Below are positions 47,594-56,795 of a stretch of DNA of 64,000 nt, piece after piece. The translations under genes were made by a program, and so were the position numbers. Under the pieces are notes generated by a model. That model saw nothing but the letters and a program-made list of their open reading frames with translations. It made no database searches and was not told the origin of the DNA. The DNA comes from Pseudomonas abietaniphila. GTDB taxonomy: Bacteria; Pseudomonadota; Gammaproteobacteria; Pseudomonadales; Pseudomonadaceae. How positions within the stretch are numbered: position 1 is the first letter of the stretch; each line of letters starts with the position of its first letter. Location of the stretch: contig NZ_FNCO01000020.1 in the NCBI RefSeq assembly GCF_900100795.1, positions 1 to 64,000 of the forward strand, read 5' to 3'.

Positions 47594-48862
47594 ATGAAAC
47601 AGCGTATCGGCCTGCTCGCTCTGGGCATCATCGCCGCCACTCACGCCATGGCGGACGGCCAGGCAGACGCCAAGGGCTTCGTCGAAGACAGTAGCCTGAA
47701 GGTCAATCTGCGTAACGCCTACATCAATCGCGATTACAAGAACGGACCTGACGACCGCTCCGAGTGGGGCCAGGCGTTCATGGCCAATTACTCGTCCGGC
47801 TTCACCCAAGGCACTGTCGGCGTCGGCGTGGATGCGTTCGGTCTGTACGCTGTTCGCCTGGACGGTGGCAAGGGTAAAAGTGGCGCCCCAGGCATCGACT
47901 TTTTCAAGCAGGGCGACAGCGGTAACGCGGCTGACGATCTGCAGCGCTTTGGCGGTGCGGTCAAATTCCGCATCTCCAACACGGTCCTGAAATACGGCGA
48001 CATGATGCCCGAGCTGCCGGTGCTGAGTTACGACAACTCGCGTCTGCTGCCTGAGAGCTACACCGGCACCATGATCACCTCCGAAGAGATCAAGGACCTC
48101 AAGCTGGTGGCTGGCCGTTTCACCGCCCAGACCCGCAAGAGCGCCGAAGGCCGTGACAGTGGCGACCTGAAAAGCATCAACGTCTGGGGTGCTGCGTATA
48201 AGTTCACCGACGCCTTCAGCGGTGCGTACTACTCCTCCGACGACGAAGACGTGCTGAAGAAGCAGTACGTGAACCTGAACTACGTCTGGGCGCTGCCACA
48301 AGACCAGTCGCTGACGTTCGACTTCAACGGCTACAAGACCAAGCTGGACAAGGATTTTGCTGCCAACGACGCGCGTGACAACAAGATCTGGAGCCTGGCG
48401 GCGACCTGGGCTGTCGGCATTCACTCCTTCACCATTGCGCATCAGCGCAGCACCGGTGAAACCGGCTATGCCTATGGCGGCTACCGTAACGACCGCGGCA
48501 CCGGCGATGGCGGTAACAGCATCTACCTGGCCAACTCCTACTGGTCTGACTTCAACGGCAAGGACGAGCGCTCCTGGCAGTTGGGTTATGGCGTCAACCT
48601 CGCGACCGTCGTGACCCCGGGCCTGAGCTACAAAGTGGCCTACGTGCGCGGCGACAACATCGACGACGGCACCGACCGTGGTCGTGGCGAAGAGCGCGAA
48701 CTGTTCAGCCAGCTGAGCTACGTTGTGCAGAGCGGCCCGGCCAAAGACCTGTCCCTGCGTCTGCGTAACTCGTGGCTGCGCGTGTCCAACGATGTTGATC
48801 AATACAACGTTGGCGGTAACGAAACCCGTATCTTCATCGACTACCCGATCAACGTTTTCTGA
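47594..48862 (+). CDS. OprD-family outer-membrane porin
   Basis: 422 residues. A signal peptide of 20 residues (MKQRIGLLALGIIAATHAMA) precedes a barrel of alternating strands with the OprD-group features FVEDSSLKVNLRNAYINRDY, the loop around KGKSGAPGIDFF, and a C-terminal strand ending in Phe (IFIDYPINVF). OprD porins admit basic amino acids, organic acids or peptides. The neighbouring aguBA and fusion genes make an amine or amino acid plausible. A downstream terminator separates it from the AraC gene. Confidence 0.93.
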   Translation: MKQRIGLLALGIIAATHAMADGQADAKGFVEDSSLKVNLRNAYINRDYKNGPDDRSEWGQAFMANYSSGFTQGTVGVGVDAFGLYAVRLDGGKGKSGAPGIDFFKQGDSGNAADDLQRFGGAVKFRISNTVLKYGDMMPELPVLSYDNSRLLPESYTGTMITSEEIKDLKLVAGRFTAQTRKSAEGRDSGDLKSINVWGAAYKFTDAFSGAYYSSDDEDVLKKQYVNLNYVWALPQDQSLTFDFNGYKTKLDKDFAANDARDNKIWSLAATWAVGIHSFTIAHQRSTGETGYAYGGYRNDRGTGDGGNSIYLANSYWSDFNGKDERSWQLGYGVNLATVVTPGLSYKVAYVRGDNIDDGTDRGRGEERELFSQLSYVVQSGPAKDLSLRLRNSWLRVSNDVDQYNVGGNETRIFIDYPINVF

Positions 48863-48892
48863 TGTTGAACGGCGGTTGAGCTGACGCTGTAG

Positions 48893-48926
48893 AAAAACGC
48901 CCCGGTCGAGAGATCGGGGCGTTTTT
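48893..48926 (+). terminator. Intrinsic terminator of the porin gene
   Basis: AAAAACGCCCCG pairs perfectly with CGGGGCGTTTTT; bidirectional form. Confidence 0.92.
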
Positions 48927-48952
48927 GTTTCCCCGGCGGGTATTCCGTTAAC

Positions 48953-49762
48953 ATGGCCGCATTCAATTCCCGACCGGTCACCTCCATGGCCCTTGCCGCT
49001 CCGCCTGACCTCTCCGACACCGCCGTCCCGGTGCAGCCGTTGTCCCGCACATACCCGCGTGGCTTGTACATCGAGCCGCACGAGCATGACTGGGGACAGG
49101 TGCTGTATGCGATGTCGGGCGTGATGTGGGTCGAGACGCCTAACGAAGCGCTGGTGGTTCCGCCGCAGCGTGCGGTCTGGTTGCCGCCCGGTGTCCCTCA
49201 TGGCATTCGTGTGGTGTCGGATCTGGAGATGCGCAATATCTACCTGCGCCCGGCGCTCGCCGAGACGCTGGAGGGCACGGTCCAGGTATTCGAGGTCGCC
49301 CGCCTGCTGCGCGAGCTGATCGTGAATCTGGTGGCCGAGCAGGACAAGGATTCTGACTACTACGGTGCGCTGGTGAGTCTGGCGCTGCTCGAACTCAAGA
49401 AGGCCAAGCGTTCGCTGCTGAAGGTGCCGATGCCCGATGACAGCGATCGTCGCCTGATGAACGTCTGTCAGGCGGTGATGATCGAGCCGTCTATCGACGT
49501 CCCGTTCGAGCAACATGCGGAAAATGCCGGCGCCAGCGTGCGCACCCTTTCCCGCTTGTTTCAAGGCGTGCTGGGCATGGGGTTTGCGGAATGGCGGCGA
49601 CAGGTGCAACTGGCGACGGCGGTGGCCGAGATCATTCAGGGCGTGCCGGTCAGCACCATCGCCCGCTCGATGGGCTACTCGCCCAGCAGCTTCAGCGACA
49701 TGTTCCGCCGCGAGCTGGGCATGGCGCCGTCGCACTACCCGCTTGGCGAGCAGGCGGGTTAA
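48953..49762 (+). CDS. AraC-family regulator with cupin sensor
   Basis: 269 residues from the ATG at 48953; a second ATG at 48986 is possible and neither has a strong ribosome site. The N-terminal AraC-ligand-binding cupin (about 35-115, IEPHEHDWGQVLYAMSGVM, VVPPQRAVWLPPGVPH) is followed by two helix-turn-helix motifs (about 180-262, NAGASVRTLSRLFQG and STIARSMGYSPSSFSDMFRR). Its target could be the porin or the downstream oxidoreductase; the sequence does not show which. Confidence 0.9.
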   Translation: MAAFNSRPVTSMALAAPPDLSDTAVPVQPLSRTYPRGLYIEPHEHDWGQVLYAMSGVMWVETPNEALVVPPQRAVWLPPGVPHGIRVVSDLEMRNIYLRPALAETLEGTVQVFEVARLLRELIVNLVAEQDKDSDYYGALVSLALLELKKAKRSLLKVPMPDDSDRRLMNVCQAVMIEPSIDVPFEQHAENAGASVRTLSRLFQGVLGMGFAEWRRQVQLATAVAEIIQGVPVSTIARSMGYSPSSFSDMFRRELGMAPSHYPLGEQAG

Positions 49763-49895
49763 GCGCAACCGCCAGCCTGTCCGAAATTCAGAAGCACTTG
49801 GCCGGTAGCTTTTCCGGCGTCTCCTTACACTCTGGTCATCGCTTAACGTCGCCGTGCCGCATCGTGCCGCACGCCGCAAATTTCCGGAGTTCATC

Positions 49896-50069
49896 ATGAG
49901 CTACCTCATTTCACTCGCTATCGGCATCGCCGTCGGGCTGCTCTACGGCGCGCTCGACTTCCGTTCACCGGCACCGCCTTTGGTGGCGTTGGTCGGCTTG
50001 CTCGGCATGCAGGCTGGCGAAAAACTCTGGCCCATGGGGCGTCAGTTGTTCGCCAACCTGATGTCTTGA
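49896..50069 (+). CDS. XapX-domain small membrane protein
   Basis: 57 residues from the ATG at 49896, with CCGGAG upstream. Two hydrophobic segments (LISLAIGIAVGLLYGAL and PLVALVGLLGMQAGE) match the XapX/DUF1427 family, small inner-membrane proteins of unknown role. It is 39 bases ahead of the oxidoreductase gene and likely cotranscribed. Confidence 0.85.
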   Translation: MSYLISLAIGIAVGLLYGALDFRSPAPPLVALVGLLGMQAGEKLWPMGRQLFANLMS

Positions 50070-50108
50070 TTCCAACGAATTTCCCCTCTATCACCTGGAT
50101 TTGACGCT

Positions 50109-51068
50109 ATGAAAGCACTGCAATTTTCCCGAACCGGCGACCTGGCTGCGCTGGAAGTCGTCGAGCTGCCAACGCCCGTGCCCGCAGAAGGTGAGGTGCT
50201 GGTGCAGATCAAAGCGGCTGGCTTGAACCCCAGCGACGTCAAAAACGTGCTCGGGCGCTTCCCGTACACCACGGTGCCCCGCGTTCCGGGTCGTGATTTC
50301 GCCGGTGTGGTGGTCGAAGGCCCGCAGGAACTGGTCGGCCAGGAAGTCTGGGGCACCGGCAATCAAATCGGTTTTTCCCGTAACGGCTCTCACGCCGGGT
50401 ACATCACGCTTTCGGCCAAGGGTGTCGCGATCAAGCCTAAATCGTTGAGCTTCGTGCAGGCCGCCAGCCTGGGCGTGCCTTACACCACCGCATGGGATGC
50501 CCTGGAGCGCAGCCAGGTGGATGGCAATACGCGCTTGCTGGTGATCGGTGCTAATGGCGCGGTCGGCAGCGCGGCGATTGCACTGGCCAAGGTACGCGGC
50601 GCGCAGGTGCTGGCGGCGGTGCGTCGTCCGGAGCAGGTCGAGGCGTTGCAGGCGCAGGGTTTCAACGCAATATTACTCGGCAAGGCTGAAGAACTGGCGG
50701 CGCAGGTCAACGCCGTGTTTGCAGGCGGCGCGGACGTTATTTTCGACACCACCGGCTTCTGGCTGCCCGCTTCGGTCCAGGCCCTTGCGCCCTTTGGACG
50801 CATCGCGATCATCGCCGCCCCGGTCGACGGCCACGTGCAATTACCCGCGCTGGCGCTCTACCGCAAAGGCGGCTCGGTGGTAGGCATCAACTCGCTGCTC
50901 TACGGCGTCGAAGCCTGCGCGCGGATGTTGGAACAATTCGGCAAGCTGTTCGACGACGGAACGCTGCCGTTGCCGACCGGCCTGATCGAATCGCCCATCG
51001 AAGACGGCCTGGCGCGTTACGCAGAAGTGAATCAGGGCGGCGCAGATAAAGTGATTTTGTTGCCCTAA
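50109..51068 (+). CDS. Quinone oxidoreductase/zinc-type alcohol dehydrogenase family protein
   Basis: 319 residues, medium-chain dehydrogenase fold. GroES-like domain (1-115) with KAAGLNPSDVKNVLGRFPY and VPGRDFAGVVV, and a Rossmann domain with LLVIGANGAVGSAAIALAK (about 140-158). No zinc ligands are seen, so it is the quinone-oxidoreductase type that uses NADPH. The substrate is unknown. The XapX gene is just upstream. Confidence 0.88.
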   Translation: MKALQFSRTGDLAALEVVELPTPVPAEGEVLVQIKAAGLNPSDVKNVLGRFPYTTVPRVPGRDFAGVVVEGPQELVGQEVWGTGNQIGFSRNGSHAGYITLSAKGVAIKPKSLSFVQAASLGVPYTTAWDALERSQVDGNTRLLVIGANGAVGSAAIALAKVRGAQVLAAVRRPEQVEALQAQGFNAILLGKAEELAAQVNAVFAGGADVIFDTTGFWLPASVQALAPFGRIAIIAAPVDGHVQLPALALYRKGGSVVGINSLLYGVEACARMLEQFGKLFDDGTLPLPTGLIESPIEDGLARYAEVNQGGADKVILLP

Positions 51069-51957
51069 ACGCGGTGTGTCAGTCGCAGTTGATGCTGCTG
51101 ACCCACCGCATTCGCCAGCAAGCCGGCTCCTACAGTATCAGCGTCGTCCCCAAGTCTTCGTCACGACGCGAACCCTGTAGGAGACGTCCGAGGTTACGAG
51201 GGTATGGGCCGCACTCGGACGAATGCGGTGTGTCAGTCGCAGTTGATGCTGCTGACCCACCGCATTCGCCAGCAAGCCGGCTCCTACAGTATCAGCGTCG
51301 TTCCCAAGTCTTCGTCACGACGCGAACCCTGTAGGAGACGTCGGAGGTTACGAGGGTATGGGCCGCACTCGGACGAATGCGGTGTGTCAGTCGCAGTTGA
51401 TGCTGCTGACCCGCCGCATTCGCCAGCAAGCCGGCTCCTACAGTATCAGCGTCGTCCCGAAGTCTTCGTAACGACGCGAACCCTGTAGGAGACGTCCGAG
51501 GTTACGAGGGTATGGGCCGCACTCGGACGAATGCGGAGCGTCAGTCGCAGTTGATGCTGCTGACCCACCGCATTCGCCAGCAAGCCGGCTCCTACAGTAT
51601 CAGCGTCGTCCCCAAGTCTTCGTAACGACGCGAACCTGTAGGAGACGTCCGAGGTTACGAGGGTATGGGCCGCACTCGGACGAATGCGGTGTGTCAGCCG
51701 CAGTTGATGCTGCTGACCCACCGCGTTCGCCAGCAAGCCGGCTCCCACAATATCAGCGTCGTCCCGAAGTCTTCGTAACGACGCGAACCCTGTAGGAGAC
51801 GTCGGAGGTTACGACGGCAGCGAATGCGGTTTGTCAGTCACCGTTGATGTGGCTGACCCACCGCATTCGCCAGCAAGCCGGCTCCTACGGTCTGGTGTCT
51901 GGACACACCTCGAGCATCAACGCACACCCCGTAGGAGCCGTCGCTCCTACAGGTGGT
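51068..51957. repeat. Tandem array of 154-bp REPIN units
   Basis: TATGGGCCGCACTCGG recurs at 51203, 51357, 51511 and 51664, spaced 154, 154 and 153 bases, with partial units at both ends, about 5.5 copies. Each unit carries the imperfect palindrome GAATGCGGTG...CACCGCATTC, AGCAAGCCGGCTCCTAC and GTAGGAGACGT. It is homologous to the 155-bp array at 20720 but with its own variants (CAGTATCAGCGTCG). It fills the gap between the oxidoreductase and the solute-binding protein; no gene is present. Confidence 0.92.
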
Positions 51958-51977
51958 GGGTCAGCTACAACCCTGTG

Positions 51978-52727
51978 TCACCACACCGGCAAACCCTTCA
52001 AATACCGGGCCTCGATCTTGTCCGCGCTGCCGTTGGCCTGGAGCGTGTCGATCGCCGTTCTCAGGCGATCCACCATGTGCGCATCGCAGTCCTTGGAACA
52101 CGCCAGGTAGAGGTCGGCGGTCATCAACACGCGACTCATGACCAACGGGCGGTCGCTGATCTGCTTCCAGATGTAGCGCGTCTCAGGCACGCCGTTGAAC
52201 CAGGCATCGACGCGGCCTTTGAGCAGCATTTGCGCCGGGTTTTCGCCAATCTTCAGTGGGTAGATCTGGGACGCCGGAAAGCCTTCTTCGCGCAGGCGCG
52301 TCTCTTGCGCAGTGCCGATGCCGACTGCGATCAACTTGAAGGCTTTTCTGGCCTCATCGAAGCTTTCAACGCGCTGGTCGAGGCTGAAAAACGTGCGATC
52401 CATCGTCAGCAGCGGGGCTATCCAGGTGAAGTTGTCTTCCCGGCTCTGCGTACGGCTTAGCGGTGCAATCAACATGTCCTTGCCATTGGCGACATCACGC
52501 TGCGCCCGCGGCCAGGGTGGCGACGCGAAGTTGGGAGAGTACCCGGCCGTCGCCATCGCCTTGAGCGCGATGTCGCCCACGATGCCGTGTTCGTCGCCCT
52601 GATTGGCCATGGTCAGCGGCGGGGCTTCGGGAAAGTAGAAATCGACGGGGGTTGCCGCAAACGTCATCGGCGACCCCGCGAAAAACGCGGCAGCCGCGCA
52701 ACGGGTCAAGCGGGAAATCCATTTCAT
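51978..52727 (-). CDS. Periplasmic solute-binding protein, family 3 type
   Basis: From the ATG at 52727 (MKWISRLTRCAAAAFFAGSP) 249 residues with a signal peptide of about 22; the frame extends 26 codons upstream without support. The mature chain has the two-lobe pattern of amino-acid-type binding proteins (PPLTMANQGDEHGIVGDIALKAMA, DMLIAPLSRTQSREDNFTWIAPL, GRVDAWFNGVPETRYIW). No permease or ATPase gene is near, so it may serve a sensor or a distant transporter. Ligand unknown. Confidence 0.83.
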   Translation of the reverse strand: MKWISRLTRCAAAAFFAGSPMTFAATPVDFYFPEAPPLTMANQGDEHGIVGDIALKAMATAGYSPNFASPPWPRAQRDVANGKDMLIAPLSRTQSREDNFTWIAPLLTMDRTFFSLDQRVESFDEARKAFKLIAVGIGTAQETRLREEGFPASQIYPLKIGENPAQMLLKGRVDAWFNGVPETRYIWKQISDRPLVMSRVLMTADLYLACSKDCDAHMVDRLRTAIDTLQANGSADKIEARYLKGLPVW

Positions 52728-52877
52728 GGCAGCAATGCTCAAGGTCAATACAGGGCCTGTCAGGGCAGGCCTCTTGGCTGGCGCATGAATCAGTCTGGCA
52801 GCCATTCGCGATTCTGCTGGAGAAAGTACAGCATCCTGCCTCCTTCCCAGAAATCCTCAATCAACAAAACAGCTGCA

Positions 52878-53240
52878 TCAGGTCTTGTTGTGCTCGTTGG
52901 TGTAGCGCCCGCTCAGTTCCCAGCCGCATTCGAGCAGCATGTCGATCCAGTCTTCATAGGAGTCGTCGACATCGAGCAGATTCATGAACTGATCCTCGAT
53001 GTGGCAGCGAAACGTCTGCTCTTCCACGTTCCACTCCACGTCACGGATGCGCCAGGCGCGCTGATCTGGAAGCTGAATGTTCAGGCCATGAAAAGGGACG
53101 AACGGTAGCTCGACCTCATACAGAAGCTTGGACCATTCCGAGGAAATTTCAGGGGTCTGATGGGTCCAGACGTATTTGATCAATCGGACATTGTGCACGG
53201 TGGGGCCTTCTATCGTGTTTCGGTTGCGGGTCTCTGTCAC
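52878..53240 (-). CDS. Hypothetical soluble protein
   Basis: 120 residues, acidic, no signal peptide or TM segment. It begins MTETRNRNTIEGPTVHNVR and is rich in Trp (KYVWTHQTPEISSEWSKLLYE, RAWRIRDVEWNVEEQTF). No family is recognised. Minus strand, upstream of the binding-protein gene by 150 bases. Confidence 0.6.
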   Translation of the reverse strand: MTETRNRNTIEGPTVHNVRLIKYVWTHQTPEISSEWSKLLYEVELPFVPFHGLNIQLPDQRAWRIRDVEWNVEEQTFRCHIEDQFMNLLDVDDSYEDWIDMLLECGWELSGRYTNEHNKT

Positions 53241-53448
53241 CTGAGTGAGGAGGCGATGGCCCGTCGGACATGGCTATACGTTACTCGAAGGCGGCGGGAT
53301 CGGGGAGGGGGCTTGCTGTTTCTCCGTGTGGACGCGGCCGGACGAGGCGATAACCTGCGTCATGCAGCCGTTGGACAAACCTGCGTACAGACGTTCAATG
53401 CTCGGTTTGCGTGTATTCTTGCCCACGCTCAGTCGCTGAGATCATTCC

Positions 53449-54360
53449 ATGCTGCACAAAAACCTCATCCGTCGTCTTGATCTGATCACCCTCAAGCTGT
53501 TCGTTGCGGTGTATGAAGAAGGCACCCTGACCCGCGCCGCCGCCCGTGAGGCCATCGCGACGTCGGCGGCGAGCAAGCGCTTGATGGAGCTTGAGGAAGT
53601 GCTGGGCATCGGCCTGTTCGTGCGCAACGCCAAAGGCATGGTGCTGACAGCCGCGGGTGAAACGCTGCTGCATCACGCCCGGCGCATGCTGTTCGACCTC
53701 GAAAAAATGGGCCTCGAACTCGACGAGCACCTGCAAGGCATGCGCGGTTATGTGCGAATGCTCGCCAACCTCTCGGCGATCATTCAATTCCTGCCTGAAG
53801 ACCTGCACGAGTTCACCACAAGCCACGAGCGAGTGAAGGTCGACCTTGAGGAACGTCCCAGCGCAGGCGTGGTGCAAGGCCTGATCGACGGCGTCGCCGA
53901 CATCGGCATCTGCTCTGAAGACACCGACGTTCAGGGCCTGCATAGAGTGCCTTATCGTCGCGATGAACTGGTCGTGGTGATGCGTCCCGACCATCCGCTG
54001 GCCAACCTTGATCGCGTGGCGTTCGAGGACACGCTGAGCAGCGACCATATCGGCCTGCACGCCGCCAGTTCCATCAACATGCGCACCCACACCGCCGCCC
54101 GATCCCACGGCATACCGCTGCGCGTGCGCATTCATGTGCCGGGCTTCGACGCCATGTGCCGGATGATTCAAGCGAACATGGGCATCGGCGTGTTGCCACG
54201 CAAAGCTTTCGAATTGCTGGGGCCGCCGTTAGGGCTCACGGCCGTTTCGTTGAGCGACTCATGGGCGCAGCGCACCTTGATTCTGGTCGTGCGCGACACA
54301 ACGGTTCTGTCGCCGGTCAGCCTGTTGCTCTTCGACCACCTGCGCCGACACCTTCACTAA
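53449..54360 (+). CDS. LysR-family regulator
   Basis: 303 residues. Helix-turn-helix at about 20-60 (GTLTRAAAREAIATSAASKRLMELEEVLGI), then the ligand-binding domain with FVRNAKGMVLTAAGETLLHHA. It lies just ahead of the CoA-transferase gene on the same strand, and is the likely controller of the module that follows. Confidence 0.92.
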   Translation: MLHKNLIRRLDLITLKLFVAVYEEGTLTRAAAREAIATSAASKRLMELEEVLGIGLFVRNAKGMVLTAAGETLLHHARRMLFDLEKMGLELDEHLQGMRGYVRMLANLSAIIQFLPEDLHEFTTSHERVKVDLEERPSAGVVQGLIDGVADIGICSEDTDVQGLHRVPYRRDELVVVMRPDHPLANLDRVAFEDTLSSDHIGLHAASSINMRTHTAARSHGIPLRVRIHVPGFDAMCRMIQANMGIGVLPRKAFELLGPPLGLTAVSLSDSWAQRTLILVVRDTTVLSPVSLLLFDHLRRHLH

Positions 54361-54468
54361 GAGCGTTCGCGTTTCGCGAACGCTACTTGCCAACATACGG
54401 TTGGATTTGCCAAACGCCGGTCCTCTAGTCTTGGGCACAAATTCCAAGAAACACTTGAGGTATCCGCT

Positions 54469-55662
54469 ATGACAGGCCCCCTGAACGGTGTGCGCGTGAT
54501 TGAAATCGGCACACTGATCGCAGCGCCCTTCGCCGCACGCCTGATGGGCGAGTTCGGCGCCGAGGTGATCAAGATCGAGTCGATGGGGCAGGGAGATCCT
54601 CTTCGTAAATGGCGAAAGCTGCACGAAGGCACGTCGCTGTGGTGGTACTTGCAGTCACGCAACAAGAAATCCCTTTCGCTGAACCTCAAATCCCCTGAAG
54701 GCATCGAGATCGTCAAACGCCTGGCCGAAAGCGCCGACGTGCTGATCGAGAACCTGCGCCCCGGCGCACTGGAAAAGCTCGGTCTGGGTTGGGACGTTCT
54801 GCACGCCCTGAACCCCAAGCTCACGCTGGTGCGCATTTCCGGTTACGGCCAGTCCGGCCCCTATCGTGATCGTCCCGGGTTCGGCGCCATCGGCGAGGCC
54901 ATGGGCGGCATTCGTTACACCACCGGCACGCCCGGCTCACCGCCTGCACGCGTCGGCGTCAGCCTCGGTGATTCGCTGGCCTCCATGCACGCGGTGATGG
55001 GCGCGCTGATGTCCTTGCTGCGGGTGAAAACCGGCCAGGGCGACGGGCAGATCGTCGACGTGTCGTTGGTCGAGAGCGTTTTCAACCTCATGGAAAGCCT
55101 GGTGCCCGAGTACGACATGCTCGGCCATGTACGTGAGCGCAGCGGTGGCGCCTTGCCTGGCATCGCACCGTCCAACACCTACCCGACGGCCGATGGCGCG
55201 TACGTGGTGATCGCCGGCAACAGCGACCCTATTTTCAAGCGCCTGATGCAGACCATCGGCCGACCTGATCTGGGTGACGCCCCCGAATTTGCGTATAACG
55301 ACGGCCGTGCGGCGCAGAGCGAAATGCTCGACGCCGCGATCAGCGCCTGGTCGTCCAGCCTGCCGATCGACGACGTGTTGCAGGCGCTGGAACAGGCGGA
55401 AGTGCCCGCCGGCCGCATTTACAACGTCGCCGACATCGTCGCGGACCCGCATTACCAGGCGCGCGAGATGATTCTCGACGCCCAACTGCCGGGTGGGACT
55501 CACGTCAAAATGCCCGGCATCGTACCCAAGCTGTCCGAAACACCCGGCTCGGTGAACTGGCAAGGCCCTGCGCTGGGGCAGCACACCGACAGCGTGCTCG
55601 GCGACCTGGGCATGACCGCTGCCGATATCGCGCAACTCAAAACCGACGGGGTGGTGCAATGA
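54469..55662 (+). CDS. CaiB/BaiF-family CoA-transferase
   Basis: 397 residues, class III CoA-transferase. MTGPLNGVRVIEIGTLIAAPFAARLMGEFGAEVIKIE is the family N-terminus; the Asp acting as nucleophile is in SLGDSLASMHAVMGAL (about residue 168). Members move CoA between carboxylic acids. The overlap (ATGA) with the HMG-CoA lyase gene suggests it activates the lyase's substrate. The human family member SUGCT uses HMG and glutarate. Confidence 0.91.
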   Translation: MTGPLNGVRVIEIGTLIAAPFAARLMGEFGAEVIKIESMGQGDPLRKWRKLHEGTSLWWYLQSRNKKSLSLNLKSPEGIEIVKRLAESADVLIENLRPGALEKLGLGWDVLHALNPKLTLVRISGYGQSGPYRDRPGFGAIGEAMGGIRYTTGTPGSPPARVGVSLGDSLASMHAVMGALMSLLRVKTGQGDGQIVDVSLVESVFNLMESLVPEYDMLGHVRERSGGALPGIAPSNTYPTADGAYVVIAGNSDPIFKRLMQTIGRPDLGDAPEFAYNDGRAAQSEMLDAAISAWSSSLPIDDVLQALEQAEVPAGRIYNVADIVADPHYQAREMILDAQLPGGTHVKMPGIVPKLSETPGSVNWQGPALGQHTDSVLGDLGMTAADIAQLKTDGVVQ

Positions 55663-56597
55663 TTACCGATTTCTCCGAGCGCCTGATCGTTCAGGAAGTC
55701 TCGCCGCGCGACGGTCTGCAGATCGAACCGACCTGGGTCGATACGCCTGACAAGATCGCGCTGATCGACCAGCTTTCTCTCGCCGGTTTCAGCCGTATCG
55801 AAGCCGGCTCTTTTGTCTCCCCCAAGGCCATTCCGGCGCTGCGCGATGGCGATGAGGTGTTCCGGGGCATTCAGCGCCATCCGGGCGTGATCTACGTCGC
55901 CCTGATCCCCAACCTGCGCGGCGCGCAACGCGCGATCGACGCCGGCGCCGATGAGCTGAACCTGGTGATGTCCGCCAGCCAGACCCACAACCTGGCGAAC
56001 ATGCGCATGCGCTGCGAGCAGTCACTCACCGCATTTGCCGACGTGGTGGCCTTCGCCGCTGGCAGCCCGGTTTCCCTCAACGGCTCCATCGCCACCACGT
56101 TCGGCTGCCCGTTCGAAGGCAAGATCGATGAAGACCGCGTACTGCAGATCGTCGACGCGTACCTGGAGCTGGGCATGCAGGGCATTTCCCTTGCCGACAC
56201 CACCGGCATGGCCAACCCGCGCCAGGTGCATCGACTCGTGCAGCGCGTGCTGACCCGCATTCCCGCATCGGCCTTGACCCTGCATTTCCACAACACCCGT
56301 GGCCTGGGCCTGAGCAACGTGCTGGCGGCCTACGAAGCGGGCGCGCGGCGTTTCGATGCGTCTCTGGGTGGCTTGGGTGGATGCCCGTTCGCACCGGGTG
56401 CATCGGGCAACATCTGCACCGAAGACCTGGTGAACCTGTGCGAAGAAATGGGCATCGACACCGGCATCGACCTGCCGCACCTGCTCACGATGTCTCGTCG
56501 CCTGCCCGCGTTGCTCGGCCATGACATGCCGGGGCAAGTCGCCAAGGCCGGACGCAACTGCGACCTGCATCCCGCGCCGGAGAACCTGCCGACCTGA
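55659..56597 (+). CDS. Hydroxymethylglutaryl-CoA lyase
   Basis: 312 residues, TIM barrel. The Arg/Asp pair SPRDGLQIEP, the metal-binding His pair in LTLHFHNTRG, and the active-site signature SLGGLGGCPFAPGASGN with the catalytic Cys are all present. It splits 3-hydroxy-3-methylglutaryl-CoA into acetoacetate and acetyl-CoA. It could act on a related acyl-CoA such as citramalyl-CoA. Coupled to the CoA-transferase by a four-base overlap. Confidence 0.92.
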   Translation: MITDFSERLIVQEVSPRDGLQIEPTWVDTPDKIALIDQLSLAGFSRIEAGSFVSPKAIPALRDGDEVFRGIQRHPGVIYVALIPNLRGAQRAIDAGADELNLVMSASQTHNLANMRMRCEQSLTAFADVVAFAAGSPVSLNGSIATTFGCPFEGKIDEDRVLQIVDAYLELGMQGISLADTTGMANPRQVHRLVQRVLTRIPASALTLHFHNTRGLGLSNVLAAYEAGARRFDASLGGLGGCPFAPGASGNICTEDLVNLCEEMGIDTGIDLPHLLTMSRRLPALLGHDMPGQVAKAGRNCDLHPAPENLPT

Positions 56598-56619
56598 ACC
56601 CCGATACGCCGCAAACCCT

Positions 56620-56645
56620 GTGGGAGCGAGCTTGCTCGCGAAGCG
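56620..56645. repeat. Single REP element
   Basis: TGTGGGAGCGAGCTTGCTCGCGA, between the lyase and the MFS gene. Confidence 0.75.
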
Positions 56646-56795
56646 TTCTGTCAGAGGCTGATTGATTGACTGACACCACGCCATCGCAACCAGGCGACGA
56701 CCCACAACCCCGCACGAACACGCCGCTGCCGGATGTTCGTCCAGACAACAAAAACAATAGGGCTCCCCCAGGGAAGTCCCACTGGAGTGACCGCA

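Noticed and set aside
47537-49897. 786-codon minus-strand frame across the porin and AraC genes
   Set aside because: It runs through two genes and a terminator; shadow of GC-rich codons.
51074-51748. Repeated 86-100 codon frames in the 154-bp array
   Set aside because: They are the translated repeat unit on either strand; no ribosome site and no family.
53160-53480. 106-codon frame upstream of the LysR gene
   Set aside because: Mostly antisense to the hypothetical gene at 52878 and lacks a ribosome site; the LysR start is clear without it.
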